Source of the DNA: DATKJS01 sp050015275
GTDB taxonomy: Bacteria; Acidobacteriota; Aminicenantia; Aminicenantales; Saccharicenantaceae
Direction of reading: 5' to 3'
NCBI GenBank assembly: GCA_050015275.1
Contig: JBEKBS010000020.1
Span: forward strand, 1 to 48,775
DNA: 48,775 nt
In this document: positions 33,959 through 41,492 of the stretch, one piece after another
How positions within the stretch are numbered: the first letter of the stretch is position 1
Layout: each line of letters opens with the position of its first letter
Translations under genes and position numbers: made by a program
The notes under the pieces: model-generated
Databases searched by the model: none
The model's input: only the letters and a program-made list of their open reading frames with translations
Told to the model about the DNA's origin: nothing

Positions 33959-35251
33959 ATGAACGCCACGACCTCAGCCGCCCTCATCCTGGCCGTCATG
34001 GTCGCGGCCTACATCGTCGCCCGGGCCCTGAAGGTCTCGACCGAGCTCTCGCTCTTCGCGGCCGCTCTGGCCGGGGCCCTAGCCGGCGGGAACGGCATTC
34101 CCGCCCGGCACATCGTCGAAGGGGCCTTCACCTATTTCGACATCGTCCTGATCTTCGTGGCCGCCACGCTTTTCATGAACCTGCTCAGGGAATCCGGCGG
34201 CGCCGCCTTCGTCGTCAGGGCCATCATCCGCCGGTTTCACCGCCGGAAGAGCCCGCTCTTCATCCTGCTGGCCCTCCTCCTTCTCGTCCCCGGTGCCTTG
34301 ACCGGCGCGGGCAGCGTGACCGTCCTCATCCTGGGCGGCATGGTGGCCACGGTCTTGGGCACCATGGACATCCCCGGACCAAAGATCGCGGCCATCATTT
34401 TCATCATCGCCGGGCTGAGCGCGGCGGCGCCGCCCGTCAACCTCTGGGCCATGCTCACGGCGGCAGGCATCAACATGCCGTACGTCGGCTTTTTCCTGCC
34501 GCTCCTTGTTCCCTGTGTTCTCCTGGCCCTGGTCACGATCTTCATCCTCGGGCGGAAGGCCAAGGCCGTGGACCTGGAAAAGGCCCTCCGGGAGCTCCCG
34601 GAGGCCCCGGCCCGCATGAACTGGACCCGCGTTGCCCTGCCCTTCATCATGTTTTTCGTCCTCCTTGCCGCCGGACGCGTCTTCCCCTTCTCCTTTCCCG
34701 TTCTCGGCCTGCCGCTGATGTTCATGGCTGCGGCCCTGCTGGCGTTCCTTCTCTCGCCGGTGAAAATCGATTTCTGGAAAACGTCCCGGGAGACCATCCA
34801 TCAGCTCCTGCCCCTCGTCGGGACGCTGACCTGCGCCGGGATCCTCGTCCAGATCATGACCTTGACCGGGGTCCGGGGGCTCATCGCCATCACGACGGTG
34901 ACTCTTCCGATCACCGTCGTCTTCCTGACCCTCTTCCTGACCCTCCCCGTCTCCGAGACGGTCCTGATGTGGGGGTCGGCCCCGGTCCTCGGCGTCCCGC
35001 TCGTCCTGTTCTTCAATACGATCGGGCTCAACCCCATCGTGGCCCTGGCCGGGATGACCATCATCTGGCCCCTTGGAGACGCCATCCCGCCGACGGCCAT
35101 CATCGGACGGCTGACCGTGGCCACGGTGGGGATGAAAGAGCCTTATTCAAGGTTCCTCAGGCACTGCCTGGTCCCGGCGATCATCATCGCCATCGTCGGG
35201 ACCCTGATGGTTGTCTTCAGCAAGAAGCTGGCCTTTTTGACCGTCTTTTAG
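33959..35251 (+). CDS. DctM-like (TRAP large-permease/IT superfamily) transporter
   Basis: A 430-aa membrane protein with about 11-12 hydrophobic segments. It resembles DctM/IT-superfamily permeases: re-entrant-type stretches (LLLVPGALTGAGSVTVLILGG; GLSAAAPPVNLWAMLTAAGIN) and a second-half counterpart (TLPVSETVLMWGSAPVLGVP; TIIWPLGDAIPPTAIIGRLT). No TRAP small subunit or substrate-binding protein gene follows. Instead a 49-aa membrane protein and a desuccinylase-like enzyme do. Convergent beyond those lie pgsW-pgsC-pgsB. A role in moving glutamate, poly-glutamate oligomers or a related anion is suggested by neighbours only. A clear promoter precedes it. Confidence 0.82.
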   Translation: MNATTSAALILAVMVAAYIVARALKVSTELSLFAAALAGALAGGNGIPARHIVEGAFTYFDIVLIFVAATLFMNLLRESGGAAFVVRAIIRRFHRRKSPLFILLALLLLVPGALTGAGSVTVLILGGMVATVLGTMDIPGPKIAAIIFIIAGLSAAAPPVNLWAMLTAAGINMPYVGFFLPLLVPCVLLALVTIFILGRKAKAVDLEKALRELPEAPARMNWTRVALPFIMFFVLLAAGRVFPFSFPVLGLPLMFMAAALLAFLLSPVKIDFWKTSRETIHQLLPLVGTLTCAGILVQIMTLTGVRGLIAITTVTLPITVVFLTLFLTLPVSETVLMWGSAPVLGVPLVLFFNTIGLNPIVALAGMTIIWPLGDAIPPTAIIGRLTVATVGMKEPYSRFLRHCLVPAIIIAIVGTLMVVFSKKLAFLTVF

Positions 35252-35333
35252 TCATAACCACGGCCCGACGTGCTGCCCCAGCCCGGCGGGCCGAGGTTAT
35301 GGTCGGAGATAAAGCCTTGAGAGGCGAGAGACG

Positions 35334-35483
35334 ATGGTTGTCACGATTCTTTATTACCTGCTGACGGCCTACATCGCCGCCATGCTCGTCTGGAATTTCC
35401 TCAAAAGGAAAAAGTGGCAGGAAGAGGTCCTCTATATCATTGTCCTCATCCCCTTCCTGCTGCGGCTCCTCCGCTTGAAGTGA
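35334..35483 (+). CDS. 49-aa membrane microprotein between permease and desuccinylase-like gene
   Basis: ATG 35334 follows a GAGAGGCGAGAG stretch. The 49-aa product has two hydrophobic segments, residues about 3-23 (VTILYYLLTAYIAAMLVW) and 34-48, separated by a basic loop (FLKRKKWQEE). It sits 82 bp after the permease stop and 19 bp before the next gene. Its size and placement resemble an accessory subunit, taking the place of a TRAP small subunit. The sequence alone does not prove it is translated, but the ribosome site, composition and neat packing support it. Confidence 0.6.
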   Translation: MVVTILYYLLTAYIAAMLVWNFLKRKKWQEEVLYIIVLIPFLLRLLRLK

Positions 35484-35502
35484 GGAAGAAGGACCAAGAC
35501 CC

Positions 35503-36657
35503 ATGGCCCTACGCAAGATCGCGATCGCGGCCCTCGGAGCCGTCTTGGCCGTTCTCGCCGGGCTGAGCTTTTTCCGGAGCCGGCACCTCCGGGAGCCGGT
35601 CGTGCCCGGACCGAGCCTCGCCCGGGTGGCCAAGCTCAGCGAATATTTCCCGGCGATCCGGGGGAGCGTCAACGACCTCAACGTCTACATCAACGAGGGG
35701 AAAGAGCCGGGCGGGTCGGTCCTCATCCTGGGCGGGACGCACCCCGAAGAGCCGGCGGGACGCCTGACGGCGTGGGTCCTGGCGGAGAATGCGGCCCTTG
35801 CCAAGGGACGGCTCTTCGTCATCCTCTCGGCCAACCGGAGCGCCACGACGGCGACCCGGCTGGGCGGCGCCTATCCCCCGGACTTCACCATCCCGACGGC
35901 CTGGGGCGGCCAGAAGTTCAGGACGGGCGACCGCTGGTCCAACCCCCTGGACCAATGGCCGGACCCCGAGGTGTACATCCACTATCCGACACGTCAGCAG
36001 CTGGCCTATATGGACATCCGGAACCTCAACCGGGCCTTCCCGGGCCGGCCGAACGGGACGCTGACCGAGAAGACCTGCTTCGCCATCATGGAGCTCATCA
36101 GGAAAGAGAAGATCGACATCGAGATCGATCTCCACGAAGCCGAACTCCAGTACCCCGTCATCAGCACGATCGTCGCCCACCAGAGAGGGGCCGACCTGGC
36201 AGCGATGGCCTCCATGATGATCAGCAGCAACGAAGGGTTCGCGATCGGGGTCGAGTCCTCGCCGCCGGCCCTGCGCGGGCTGTCCCACCGGGAGGTCGGC
36301 GACCACTCAGGCGCCATCTCCCTCCTTCTCGAATCCCCGGAGCCCTTCCTCGACGCCACCCGCGGCCGGACGGACCGGAAGCTTCTCCTCACCGGAAGGG
36401 ACGAGTTCATCGTCCGGGCGGGAAAGCGGGGGCTCCTGTTCGAGAAGATTGACGAGAAGGGCTGGCCCATCGACGTCCGGGTCGGGAGGCACTGCACGAC
36501 CGTTCTCCAGATCCTGGAAACGTGGTCGGGAGACAACCCGGCCCGGGCGGTGGTCGTCAGCGGGGTCCCGAGATACGCCGAGGTCATCAAGAACGGGACC
36601 GGCGCCTACCTCAAGGACCCCAAGGCCGCGGACCCCGCGAAGATCATCTACGAATAG
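35503..36657 (+). CDS. Succinylglutamate desuccinylase/aspartoacylase-family (M14-like) enzyme
   Basis: A 384-aa protein with an N-terminal membrane anchor or signal (about 5-25) and a zinc amidohydrolase fold. Ligands are in LILGGTHPEEPAGRLTA (HxxE, about 77-80) and IEIDLHEAELQYP (His). NRAFPGRPNGTLTEKTCFAIMEL is the Asn-Arg segment. The anchor places it at the membrane, unlike cytoplasmic AstE. It belongs with the DctM-like permease and the 49-aa protein, and ends 16 bp from the facing pgsW stop. It could cleave an N-acyl-glutamate or act on poly-gamma-glutamate; neither is shown by sequence. Confidence 0.82.
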   Translation: MALRKIAIAALGAVLAVLAGLSFFRSRHLREPVVPGPSLARVAKLSEYFPAIRGSVNDLNVYINEGKEPGGSVLILGGTHPEEPAGRLTAWVLAENAALAKGRLFVILSANRSATTATRLGGAYPPDFTIPTAWGGQKFRTGDRWSNPLDQWPDPEVYIHYPTRQQLAYMDIRNLNRAFPGRPNGTLTEKTCFAIMELIRKEKIDIEIDLHEAELQYPVISTIVAHQRGADLAAMASMMISSNEGFAIGVESSPPALRGLSHREVGDHSGAISLLLESPEPFLDATRGRTDRKLLLTGRDEFIVRAGKRGLLFEKIDEKGWPIDVRVGRHCTTVLQILETWSGDNPARAVVVSGVPRYAEVIKNGTGAYLKDPKAADPAKIIYE

Positions 36658-36673
36658 CGGAGGGTGCCGGCCT

Positions 36674-37642
36674 TCAAGGTGATCTCCAAGCGGCCTTCCA
36701 ATCCCAGGGAAGGCCGTAGCGCTCGGCAAGGCCTTTGATGTTCAGGAGGTGAATGACGGGGACCTTCTGCGCGGCCATCGCCTGGAGGACGCCGCGCTCG
36801 CCGGGAGGCGGGACGAACACGTCCCGCAAAAGCCCCGGCCTGAGCTTCAGGACCTCCCCGTTCGTGCCGATGTTGGCCCAGCTGCCTCCGATGTTGACGA
36901 ACGCCTTGATCGGGCGGCCGTGAGCAGCCTCTTCATAAAGCTTGAGCCTCTCTTCGACGTTCGCCCGAAGGTCGGCTCTCTCGATGAATAGGATCCCGCT
37001 CCCGCCGATCCTGGCCCGCAAGAGCTCGCGGCCTTCCGGGCTCATGTCCCGCCCGACGTCCTCGTCCCCCCCCACGGCGAGGGCGATGGGCCTGGCATCC
37101 AGAAGGCCGGTCTTCTGCAGACATTCCTCCATGTCCAGCCAGTTGAAGGCGGGGATATTGGCCCCCCATTCCGAAGCGCCCAGGGACGAGATGACGAACG
37201 CCCTGAGCCCCATGGTCCTGGCCGCGGACAGCGTGGCGATGATGAGAGCCGGGAACGAGCCCGAAGCTCCAATGGCGACCGCGTCCCCTTTCCGGACGCC
37301 CGCCTCGCTCAGCAGACGAACGAGAAGGCCGGCGAACTCCGGGTTGGTCGTCGTCCGCTTGGCTTCCAGGCTCCCAAGAGAAGTCGTGATGGGGGATGTC
37401 TCGAGGCCGATGAGCCCGGTCCGGTTCGGGTCCGATCTTTCATCGACCGGGAAGCCCCTGGCCGCGCGGCAGTCCCGGACCGCGATTTCCGCTTTGGCCA
37501 TCAACCGGGCCGCTTCGATCATCTCACCCCGGACGCGGGTCGGCCGGGACGGGCAAAAAAGGGTCAGAAGAATATAGGCGAGGCTGACCGCTCCCGCAGC
37601 GCAAATCGGCGCGGAAGGCGATCTTCGGCTGTTATCGTTCAT
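36674..37642 (-). CDS. pgsW: Poly-gamma-glutamate system protein, PgsW-like
   Basis: A 322-aa protein with an N-terminal hydrophobic anchor (about 14-30). Conserved-looking regions include DRNRTGLIGLE-like PNRTGLIGLETSPITTSLGSL, ALIIATLSAARTMGLRAFVISSLGASEWGANIPAFNWLDMEECL (reported here in parts: a SGSFPAL loop, then GASEWGAN and WLDME), and FVNIGGSWANIGTNGEVLKL. This pattern matches the PgsW proteins that accompany pgsB and pgsC. Its biochemical role is not known. It starts 3 bp after the pgsC stop. Confidence 0.8.
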   Translation of the reverse strand: MNDNSRRSPSAPICAAGAVSLAYILLTLFCPSRPTRVRGEMIEAARLMAKAEIAVRDCRAARGFPVDERSDPNRTGLIGLETSPITTSLGSLEAKRTTTNPEFAGLLVRLLSEAGVRKGDAVAIGASGSFPALIIATLSAARTMGLRAFVISSLGASEWGANIPAFNWLDMEECLQKTGLLDARPIALAVGGDEDVGRDMSPEGRELLRARIGGSGILFIERADLRANVEERLKLYEEAAHGRPIKAFVNIGGSWANIGTNGEVLKLRPGLLRDVFVPPPGERGVLQAMAAQKVPVIHLLNIKGLAERYGLPWDWKAAWRSP

Positions 37643-37645
37643 GAT

Positions 37646-38080
37646 CTAGAGCAGAGAAATCAGACGGACGATGGCAAAAGTCAGGGCGGAAACCGTGACG
37701 GTCGAGGCCAGGGTCGGCCAGAATTTTTGTCGGGCGAGGTTCGAGGCCAGGATCCCCGGGATGACCCAGCCGATGACCCGGAGCTCAAGCGGCGCCGCGA
37801 AAAACTGCGGCAGGACGAGGAACCAGGCCTGGGAAAGGAGCGCGCCGGCCAGGACCATCAGGACGAACCGCCTCCGGCCGAAGAGGATGAGATGGCGGGC
37901 GAGGAACCGGTAAGCGAGCAGGGCCAGCAGCGCGGCCGTCAAGGTGGCGAGCACCCTCAGGGGTTGGCCGAGATAGAGGGCGAAATAGCCCGGAACGATG
38001 ATCCCGCCCGGCGAAACGTCCGTCGTCTCGGCCCAGAGGAGCGCCAGAAGAAGCCCGACGAGCAGGGTTTCAACAGCCAT
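37646..38080 (-). CDS. pgsC: Poly-gamma-glutamate synthase subunit PgsC/CapC
   Basis: A 144-aa membrane protein with four to five hydrophobic helices. The N-terminus AVETLLVGLLLALLWAETTDVSPGGIIVPGYFALYL is typical of CapC, and LVLPQFFAAPLELRVIGWVIPGILASNLARQ follows. I chose ATG 38080, which gives the usual CapC length; the frame is open further upstream within pgsB. It overlaps the end of pgsB by 11 bp, as in other pgsBC pairs. PgsB and PgsC together form the synthase. Confidence 0.88.
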   Translation of the reverse strand: MAVETLLVGLLLALLWAETTDVSPGGIIVPGYFALYLGQPLRVLATLTAALLALLAYRFLARHLILFGRRRFVLMVLAGALLSQAWFLVLPQFFAAPLELRVIGWVIPGILASNLARQKFWPTLASTVTVSALTFAIVRLISLL

Positions 38081-39332
38081 AAGGCGTCCCCGTCGTCTCC
38101 CAATGCCGCACGAAGCCCTCGCCGGGGCCGACGATATTCCCGAGGCCGACGAGAACGGGGTCATGGCGGGCCAGGGAAAGCAAGCGGTCCATGAGCTCCG
38201 CCGGCCTCGGGTCGGGAAAGAATGAAAATTTCTCGACGGCCAGGCCACGGGCCTTCCGGAGCTTCCTGGCCGCAGCCCTGGCCGGTTTCCCCACGACGGC
38301 GACGCGCTCGAAATCCACAAAAAATCCGGCCCCGGCCGCCCGGAGCCACTGGAGGGTCCGATCCCCCCTGTCCTCACGAAGGCAGAGGAGGCCGAGGAGC
38401 GACTTCGGTCCCGCCGGGAGCATGGCCCTGATCTTCTCCAGCACGGCCGCCGACGATTCCGGGTCGTTGGCGGCGAACGCGCTCACGCAAAGCGCCGTCC
38501 GCGGCGGCGCCCCGAACTCCGCTTTCCAGACGCGCAGTCTGCCGAAGTCCGGGACCGCCCGCCCCATCCCGCGGAGCGCCATGTCGCGGCCGACGCCCAG
38601 GGAGCCGAGGACGGCCAGGGCAAGCCGGACGTTCGGCTCGAATTCGCCGAAAGGCAGAGGCGCGCCCTCGCCGTGACCTTCGACCGCGGCCGGAGGGTCC
38701 ACCGGATGGAGCCTTGACGCTGTGCGCGCGGCCGTTTCTCCAAAGATGGAATAAGACTCCTCTTTGGGGAAAAAAACGGTTGCGCCTTCGGGAAAGGCGG
38801 CCGAGAGCATCCGGGCGATGTCGTTCTTGCGCCGGCCCATCGCGTCCAGGTGATCGAGCCGGACGTTGGTCAGGGCCAGAATGCCGGGCCGGACGATCCG
38901 GCGGGACTCGGTGAAGAGGCATTCCTCGCCGATGCTCATCATCTCCGCGACAAGAGCTTCGGCCTTCATCCCGGCCGCGCGGCCGACCACCCGGATCTGC
39001 TCGCGGATCGAAGGATTCCCGCCCGGCCGGGAGACATCCTCTTCCGTCCCGTCGGGGAGGATGAGTCTCGGGCGCGAGCCGGTTGTTTTCGCCACGACCC
39101 TGGCTCCCGCTTCCCTCAAGCCGGCGGCGATGAGCCTCGTGACGCCGGACTTGCCCCGCGTCCCGCTCACGGCGATGCGGAGCGGGATCCTCCGCAGCGC
39201 CCGTCCCAGGCGGAGCCGTTCCTCAACGAGGTAGGCCAAGAAGACGAGAAGGCAGGCCGTGAAAACAATCAGTTCCCGCGTCGTCCGCCTCCTCTCGTCG
39301 TGTCCGGATCCTCGCCGGAGTGGCCGCGCCAT
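38070..39332 (-). CDS. pgsB: Poly-gamma-glutamate synthase PgsB/CapB (Mur-ligase-like)
   Basis: A 420-aa ATP-dependent amide ligase that joins glutamate through its gamma-carboxyl. An N-terminal membrane segment (about 21-36) precedes the P-loop IAVSGTRGKSGVTRLIAAGL (SGTRGKSG is the CapB form of the Mur-ligase GKT/S motif). Then come AKTTGSRPRLILPDGTEE, VAEMMSIGEE, LTNVRLDHLDAMG, and C-terminal LVGLGNIVGPGEGFVRHWE, all CapB hallmarks. ATG 39332 has no ribosome site, and TATAAT (39346-39341) lies 8 bp upstream, so the transcript is probably leaderless. pgsC overlaps its end. No pgsA/capA is in the window. Confidence 0.92.
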   Translation of the reverse strand: MARPLRRGSGHDERRRTTRELIVFTACLLVFLAYLVEERLRLGRALRRIPLRIAVSGTRGKSGVTRLIAAGLREAGARVVAKTTGSRPRLILPDGTEEDVSRPGGNPSIREQIRVVGRAAGMKAEALVAEMMSIGEECLFTESRRIVRPGILALTNVRLDHLDAMGRRKNDIARMLSAAFPEGATVFFPKEESYSIFGETAARTASRLHPVDPPAAVEGHGEGAPLPFGEFEPNVRLALAVLGSLGVGRDMALRGMGRAVPDFGRLRVWKAEFGAPPRTALCVSAFAANDPESSAAVLEKIRAMLPAGPKSLLGLLCLREDRGDRTLQWLRAAGAGFFVDFERVAVVGKPARAAARKLRKARGLAVEKFSFFPDPRPAELMDRLLSLARHDPVLVGLGNIVGPGEGFVRHWETTGTPYGC

Positions 39333-39340
39333 CTTCAGGT

Positions 39341-39369
39341 ATTATATTCGGAAACAGGAAAATGGAAAG
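39341..39369 (-). promoter_or_regulatory. Predicted promoter for leaderless pgsBCW transcript
   Basis: A perfect TATAAT (39346-39341) ends 8 bp before the pgsB ATG. The best -35 is TTTCCA, 16 bp upstream. Transcription would start at or next to the start codon. Confidence 0.5.
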
Positions 39370-39405
39370 CGGGGAATACCCGGAGCCCCTCCCGGCCGGG
39401 GGCGT

Positions 39406-39434
39406 TTGCCCCGGCGGGGCTTTTGGGCTAGAAT
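39406..39434 (+). promoter_or_regulatory. Predicted promoter of the methyltransferase gene
   Basis: -35 TTGCCC (39406-39411), a 17-bp spacer containing a GCCCC/GGGGC hairpin, and -10 TAGAAT (39429-39434). An AGGAGG site (39445-39450) follows before GTG 39457. Confidence 0.5.
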
Positions 39435-39456
39435 CAGGAAACATAGGAGGAACGGA

Positions 39457-40326
39457 GTGAGAAAAAAGGCGGGGATCGGCCTCGCCGTCGTCCTCGTTCT
39501 CGCCGTCGCAGGGTTCGTTCTCCTCTCCGGCACCTCCTCAGGGCCCGCCGGACCCGCGCCGACCGCCAAGGCGCTGGGAACCGCTCCAGCCAAGGAAACC
39601 ACCCTCCGGAACGTCACCGACCGGACGATCACGTACAAGGTCTATCCCGTGCGTCACCCCGAATCTCTTCAGACCAGGGAGATCGCGCCCAATGCCATCG
39701 ACCGGTACAGGACGGCCGAGACGCTGGCGGTCGAGTTCTCGACCGGCGAAAAGGATGTCGTTTATTCCCTCGAACCCGGGAAGCCTTATTCCTTCCGTCA
39801 CGATCAGGGGTCGGCGATCGATCTTTTTCTCGGGGCCCACGGGCGGGCCGACGCCGTGGACCTCGCTCCCTACGTCCCGACGCCCTCGATCGTCGTGGAC
39901 AGGATGCTTGAACTCGCCCGGCTGACCCGAACGGACGTCCTCTACGACATCGGCTGCGGCGACGGGCGGATCGTAATCGCGGCGGCCCGGAAGTACGGCG
40001 CCAGAGGCGTGGGCATCGACATCGACAAGAAAATGGTCGAGACGTCCGACAGGAACGCGCGGACCGCCGGCGTCGGGTCGCTCGTCCGGTTCATCTGCAT
40101 GGACGCGACCAAAGCCGACGTCTCCCCGGCCACGGTCGTCACCCTTTATCTCCTCCCCGAATCGAACGCCCTCCTCCGGCCCCTCCTCGAAAAACAGCTC
40201 CGGGCCGGGGCGCGGGTCGTGTCGCACAACTATATGATCGCCGGCTGGGAGAAGAAACAGTCCCGGTCGGTCACCATCAAGGACGAGAACGGCACGGACC
40301 ATACCGTTTACGTTTACGTCCGATAG
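39457..40326 (+). CDS. Membrane-anchored SAM-dependent methyltransferase
   Basis: A 289-aa protein. GTG 39457 follows AGGAGG at 6 nt. An N-terminal hydrophobic segment (about 6-25) anchors or exports it, then a beta-rich region (about 45-135), then a class-I methyltransferase: YVPTPSIVVDRMLELARL, DVLYDIGCGDGRIVIAAARKYG, VGIDIDKKMVETSDRNA, and VVTLYLLPESNALLRPLLEKQL with GARVVSHNYMIAGWE. The set matches the FAM173/lysine-methyltransferase-like class. Its being anchored outside the cytoplasm would be unusual for a SAM enzyme, so the signal may be an anchor with the catalytic part inside. It is divergent from pgsB and convergent with mnmA (95 bp). Confidence 0.85.
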   Translation: MRKKAGIGLAVVLVLAVAGFVLLSGTSSGPAGPAPTAKALGTAPAKETTLRNVTDRTITYKVYPVRHPESLQTREIAPNAIDRYRTAETLAVEFSTGEKDVVYSLEPGKPYSFRHDQGSAIDLFLGAHGRADAVDLAPYVPTPSIVVDRMLELARLTRTDVLYDIGCGDGRIVIAAARKYGARGVGIDIDKKMVETSDRNARTAGVGSLVRFICMDATKADVSPATVVTLYLLPESNALLRPLLEKQLRAGARVVSHNYMIAGWEKKQSRSVTIKDENGTDHTVYVYVR

Positions 40327-40421
40327 GCTTGGCGAGAGTCCTCGGGGCCGGAAAGGAGCGCGCGGCGGTTCGGCCAGTTCCTGGGGCCCCGTTACGGCCA
40401 ACCGCTCGAGTTGAACCGGGA

Positions 40422-41492
40422 TCACTCCGGATTTTCGATGATCCCGCCGCCGACAGCCGTGTCGTCCTGATAAAAAACAGCGGATTGCCCCGGGGTCACG
40501 GCGGAGAGGGGCGTCGCGAACCGAACGAGGACGCGTCCGCCGTCATGAGGCGAGATCGTGGCCTGGGCGGGCCGGGAGGCCGAGCGGATCTTGACCATGA
40601 CCTTCAGGGTTCCGGCCAGTCCTCCGATCGCGATCCAGGCGCAGTCGGCGGCGACACAGGAGGACCGGTACGTTTCGCTCTCCGGCCCGACGACCAGCCT
40701 GTTCCTCTCCGCGTCGATCGCGATGACGTGGAGCGGCATGGGGAAGGCGATGCCCAGGCCCTTGCGCTGACCGATGGTATATTTCCAGATCCCCTTGTGC
40801 CTTCCGAGGATGGTCCCCCGGCTGTCGACGATGTCGCCTTCCGCGCCGGGTTGGCCGATGAGGTCATTCCAATCGCCGCTGTAAAAATCCTGGCTCTCCG
40901 GGTGGTCGTGAACCGGGAGGTTTTCGTCGCGGGCGATCCGGCGCACCTCGCTCTTCAGATATCCACCCAGGGGAAAGAGCGTCCTCGAAAGCTGTCCCTG
41001 GGAAAGCCGGTAGAGGAAATAGGATTGGTCTTTCCGCGGATCGGCGGCCGTCTTGAGGAGGGTGCGTCCCGAGGTTTCATCGAATGCCACGCGGGCGTAA
41101 TGGCCCGTAGCGAAACGTTCGAAGACAACCCCGGATTCCCGGGCGGCGTCGGGAAGGAAGCCGAACTTGAGCAGGGCGTTGCAGCGCACGCACGGGTTCG
41201 GGGTCCGGCCGGCGAGGTACTCGTCGCGGAAATAGCGCAGCACGACATCTTCATAATCTCTCGAGCAGTCGAATAAATGGAACGGGATCCCCAAGTGGGA
41301 GCAGACCCGCCGGGCCGCTTGGATATCCTGCTCTTCGTCGGGCCCGTAACAGGAGCTTTTCCTGGCCCCGGCCGATGACGGCTCACGCCAGAGCTTCATC
41401 ATGATGCCCGAGACGTCATGCCCCTGGTTTCTCAGAAGAAGGGCGGCGACCGAGGAATCGACCCCGCCGCTCATCCCGACGGCGACGTTCAC
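40422..41492 (-). CDS. mnmA: tRNA-specific 2-thiouridylase MnmA, variant cysteine pattern
   Basis: A 356-aa protein that activates tRNA wobble uridine with ATP and adds sulfur. It opens VAVGMSGGVDSSVAALLL (P-loop), then GRTPNPCVRCNALLKFG (Cys101 and Cys104), KDQSYFLYRLSQGQL and YTIGQRKGLGIAF, with a C-terminal beta-barrel. Cys104 corresponds to the first catalytic Cys of the E. coli enzyme. The second catalytic Cys (usually ICFI/VCFI) is absent, since the segment reads ESQDFYSGD with Tyr204 at that place. GTG 41492 overlaps the larE stop by 4 bp (GTGA) and has a GGAGAGG site. Its partner Cys101 gives a PCxxC pair. Confidence 0.9.
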   Translation of the reverse strand: MNVAVGMSGGVDSSVAALLLRNQGHDVSGIMMKLWREPSSAGARKSSCYGPDEEQDIQAARRVCSHLGIPFHLFDCSRDYEDVVLRYFRDEYLAGRTPNPCVRCNALLKFGFLPDAARESGVVFERFATGHYARVAFDETSGRTLLKTAADPRKDQSYFLYRLSQGQLSRTLFPLGGYLKSEVRRIARDENLPVHDHPESQDFYSGDWNDLIGQPGAEGDIVDSRGTILGRHKGIWKYTIGQRKGLGIAFPMPLHVIAIDAERNRLVVGPESETYRSSCVAADCAWIAIGGLAGTLKVMVKIRSASRPAQATISPHDGGRVLVRFATPLSAVTPGQSAVFYQDDTAVGGGIIENPE

